Shown piece after piece: positions 4,546 to 5,091 of a stretch of DNA of 5,091 bases (the first letter of the stretch is position 1; each line of letters begins with the position of its first letter). The position numbers and the translations under genes were made by a program. Source of the DNA: Pseudomonadota bacterium (GTDB taxonomy: Bacteria > Desulfobacterota > WTBG01 > CAIYCZ01); contig JAPLIX010000032.1 of assembly GCA_026388865.1 (NCBI GenBank), positions 1 through 5,091 of the forward strand, read 5' to 3'. Under the pieces are notes generated by a model. It was not told where the DNA came from and searched no databases. It was given only the letters and a program-made list of their open reading frames with translations.

Positions 4546-5091
4546 TTATTCTTTACCGGTTCCGGCTGCGGTCTTTTTCCAAGACAGGCCGGTTATTATA
4601 AAGGGAATACTTAACAGCTGCCCCATGTTTAAAAACATCCCCTTTTCAAAATCAACCTGGGTGTTTTTGACAAACTCTAGGAGAAAGCGCGCGAAAAACA
4701 CGAGCGTCAGGAACACGCCGGAATAAAAACCGTCTCTCAGCGTGGTGCCTTTTTTGCGGTATATGCCGTAGAGGAGGATAAAGATGGCAAGATAGGCAAG
4801 CGCTTCATAAATCTGGGTCGGGTGGCGGGGCACTGTTTCCTGATTTTGCGCGAAGATGAAGCCCCAGGGGAGCGTTGTTTCAACCCCGCAGATTTCAGAG
4901 TTCAAAAGGTTCCCCATGCGGATAAAAAAGCCGGCCAGCGCGGTGACGATGACAACGCGGTCTAAAACCCACAGGTATGTTTTCTTATATCGCCTGGAAA
5001 AAATATAGATGGCAATCAGTATGCCGATTGCAGCGCCGTGACTGGCCAGGCCGCCCTGCCAGATTTTTACAATATCAATGGGGTGCTGAAG
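4546..5091 (-). CDS. lgt: Prolipoprotein diacylglyceryl transferase (5' end outside window)
   Basis: The open frame continues from the stop codon at 4546 to the window edge and gives 181 residues, the C-terminal two thirds of Lgt (usually 260-290). Lgt is an inner-membrane enzyme that moves diacylglycerol from phosphatidylglycerol to the lipobox Cys of prolipoproteins. In fragment numbering: KIWQGGLASHG with H18; the signature IRMGNLLNSEICG with R58, N61 and E66, spaced exactly like E. coli H103, R143, N146 and E151; HPTQIYEA at 90-97; and R135-FLL-E139, matching R239xxxE243. Hydrophobic segments at about 20-31, 46-57, 97-109, 124-139 and 155-170 fit its multi-pass topology. An internal ATG at 4917 falls inside the signature and is not the start. 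The wording FEKGMFLNMGQLLSIPFI resembles Bacteroidota Lgt (recalled, not searched). It leads the minus-strand gene run. Confidence 0.95.
   Translation of the reverse strand, partial: LQHPIDIVKIWQGGLASHGAAIGILIAIYIFSRRYKKTYLWVLDRVVIVTALAGFFIRMGNLLNSEICGVETTLPWGFIFAQNQETVPRHPTQIYEALAYLAIFILLYGIYRKKGTTLRDGFYSGVFLTLVFFARFLLEFVKNTQVDFEKGMFLNMGQLLSIPFIITGLSWKKTAAGTGKE

Noticed and set aside
4555..4593. Inverted repeat ACCGG/CCGGT near the end of lgt as a terminator
   Set aside because: The stem is five bases with a loop of about 30 and lies inside the coding sequence with no T tract after it.
4402..4614. Plus-strand ORF of 70 codons overlapping the end of lgt
   Set aside because: It is antisense to the lgt C-terminus and the small minus-strand ORF, with no ribosome site or known motif.

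Overview
The window is bacterial, with dense operons, Shine-Dalgarno sites and two radical SAM enzymes. The flavodoxin, the radical SAM proteins (one with a cobalamin-type N-terminal domain) and the palindromic and heptad repeats between genes resemble what is seen in uncultured anaerobes such as Desulfobacterota or Nitrospirota. That placement is an inference from recalled family patterns, not a database result. The Lgt fragment at the right end looks closest to Bacteroidota-type Lgt, so the taxon stays open.

Left part (1-966, visibly AT-richer than the rest, accessory in character). The first nine codons of a leftward gene at the edge read like the start of an IS110-type transposase. Its ribosome binding site lies in one arm of a long imperfect hairpin. 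Upstream on the same strand is a BrnT-type toxin gene followed by a ribbon-helix-helix antitoxin, overlapping by 29 bases. A good promoter with a palindrome over its -10 box sits right at the toxin start codon, so the toxin mRNA looks leaderless. Between the toxin gene and the next gene is a palindromic repeat.

Middle (967-2400). A complete B12-binding-type radical SAM protein is encoded on the plus strand. It converges on a minus-strand gene across a short gap filled with repeats: three GGCACAAA units, a GC-rich imperfect hairpin, and nine 7-bp units that run into the stop codon of the minus-strand gene.

Right part (2391-5091, all minus strand, probably one operon read right to left). The order is lgt (prolipoprotein diacylglyceryl transferase, N-terminus outside the window), a small ORF broken or shifted at a run of seven T, a flavodoxin-family protein, and a second, uncharacterised radical SAM protein. 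Flavodoxins reduce the [4Fe-4S] cluster of radical SAM enzymes in known systems, so the flavodoxin could serve the adjacent enzyme; this is inferred from gene order only.
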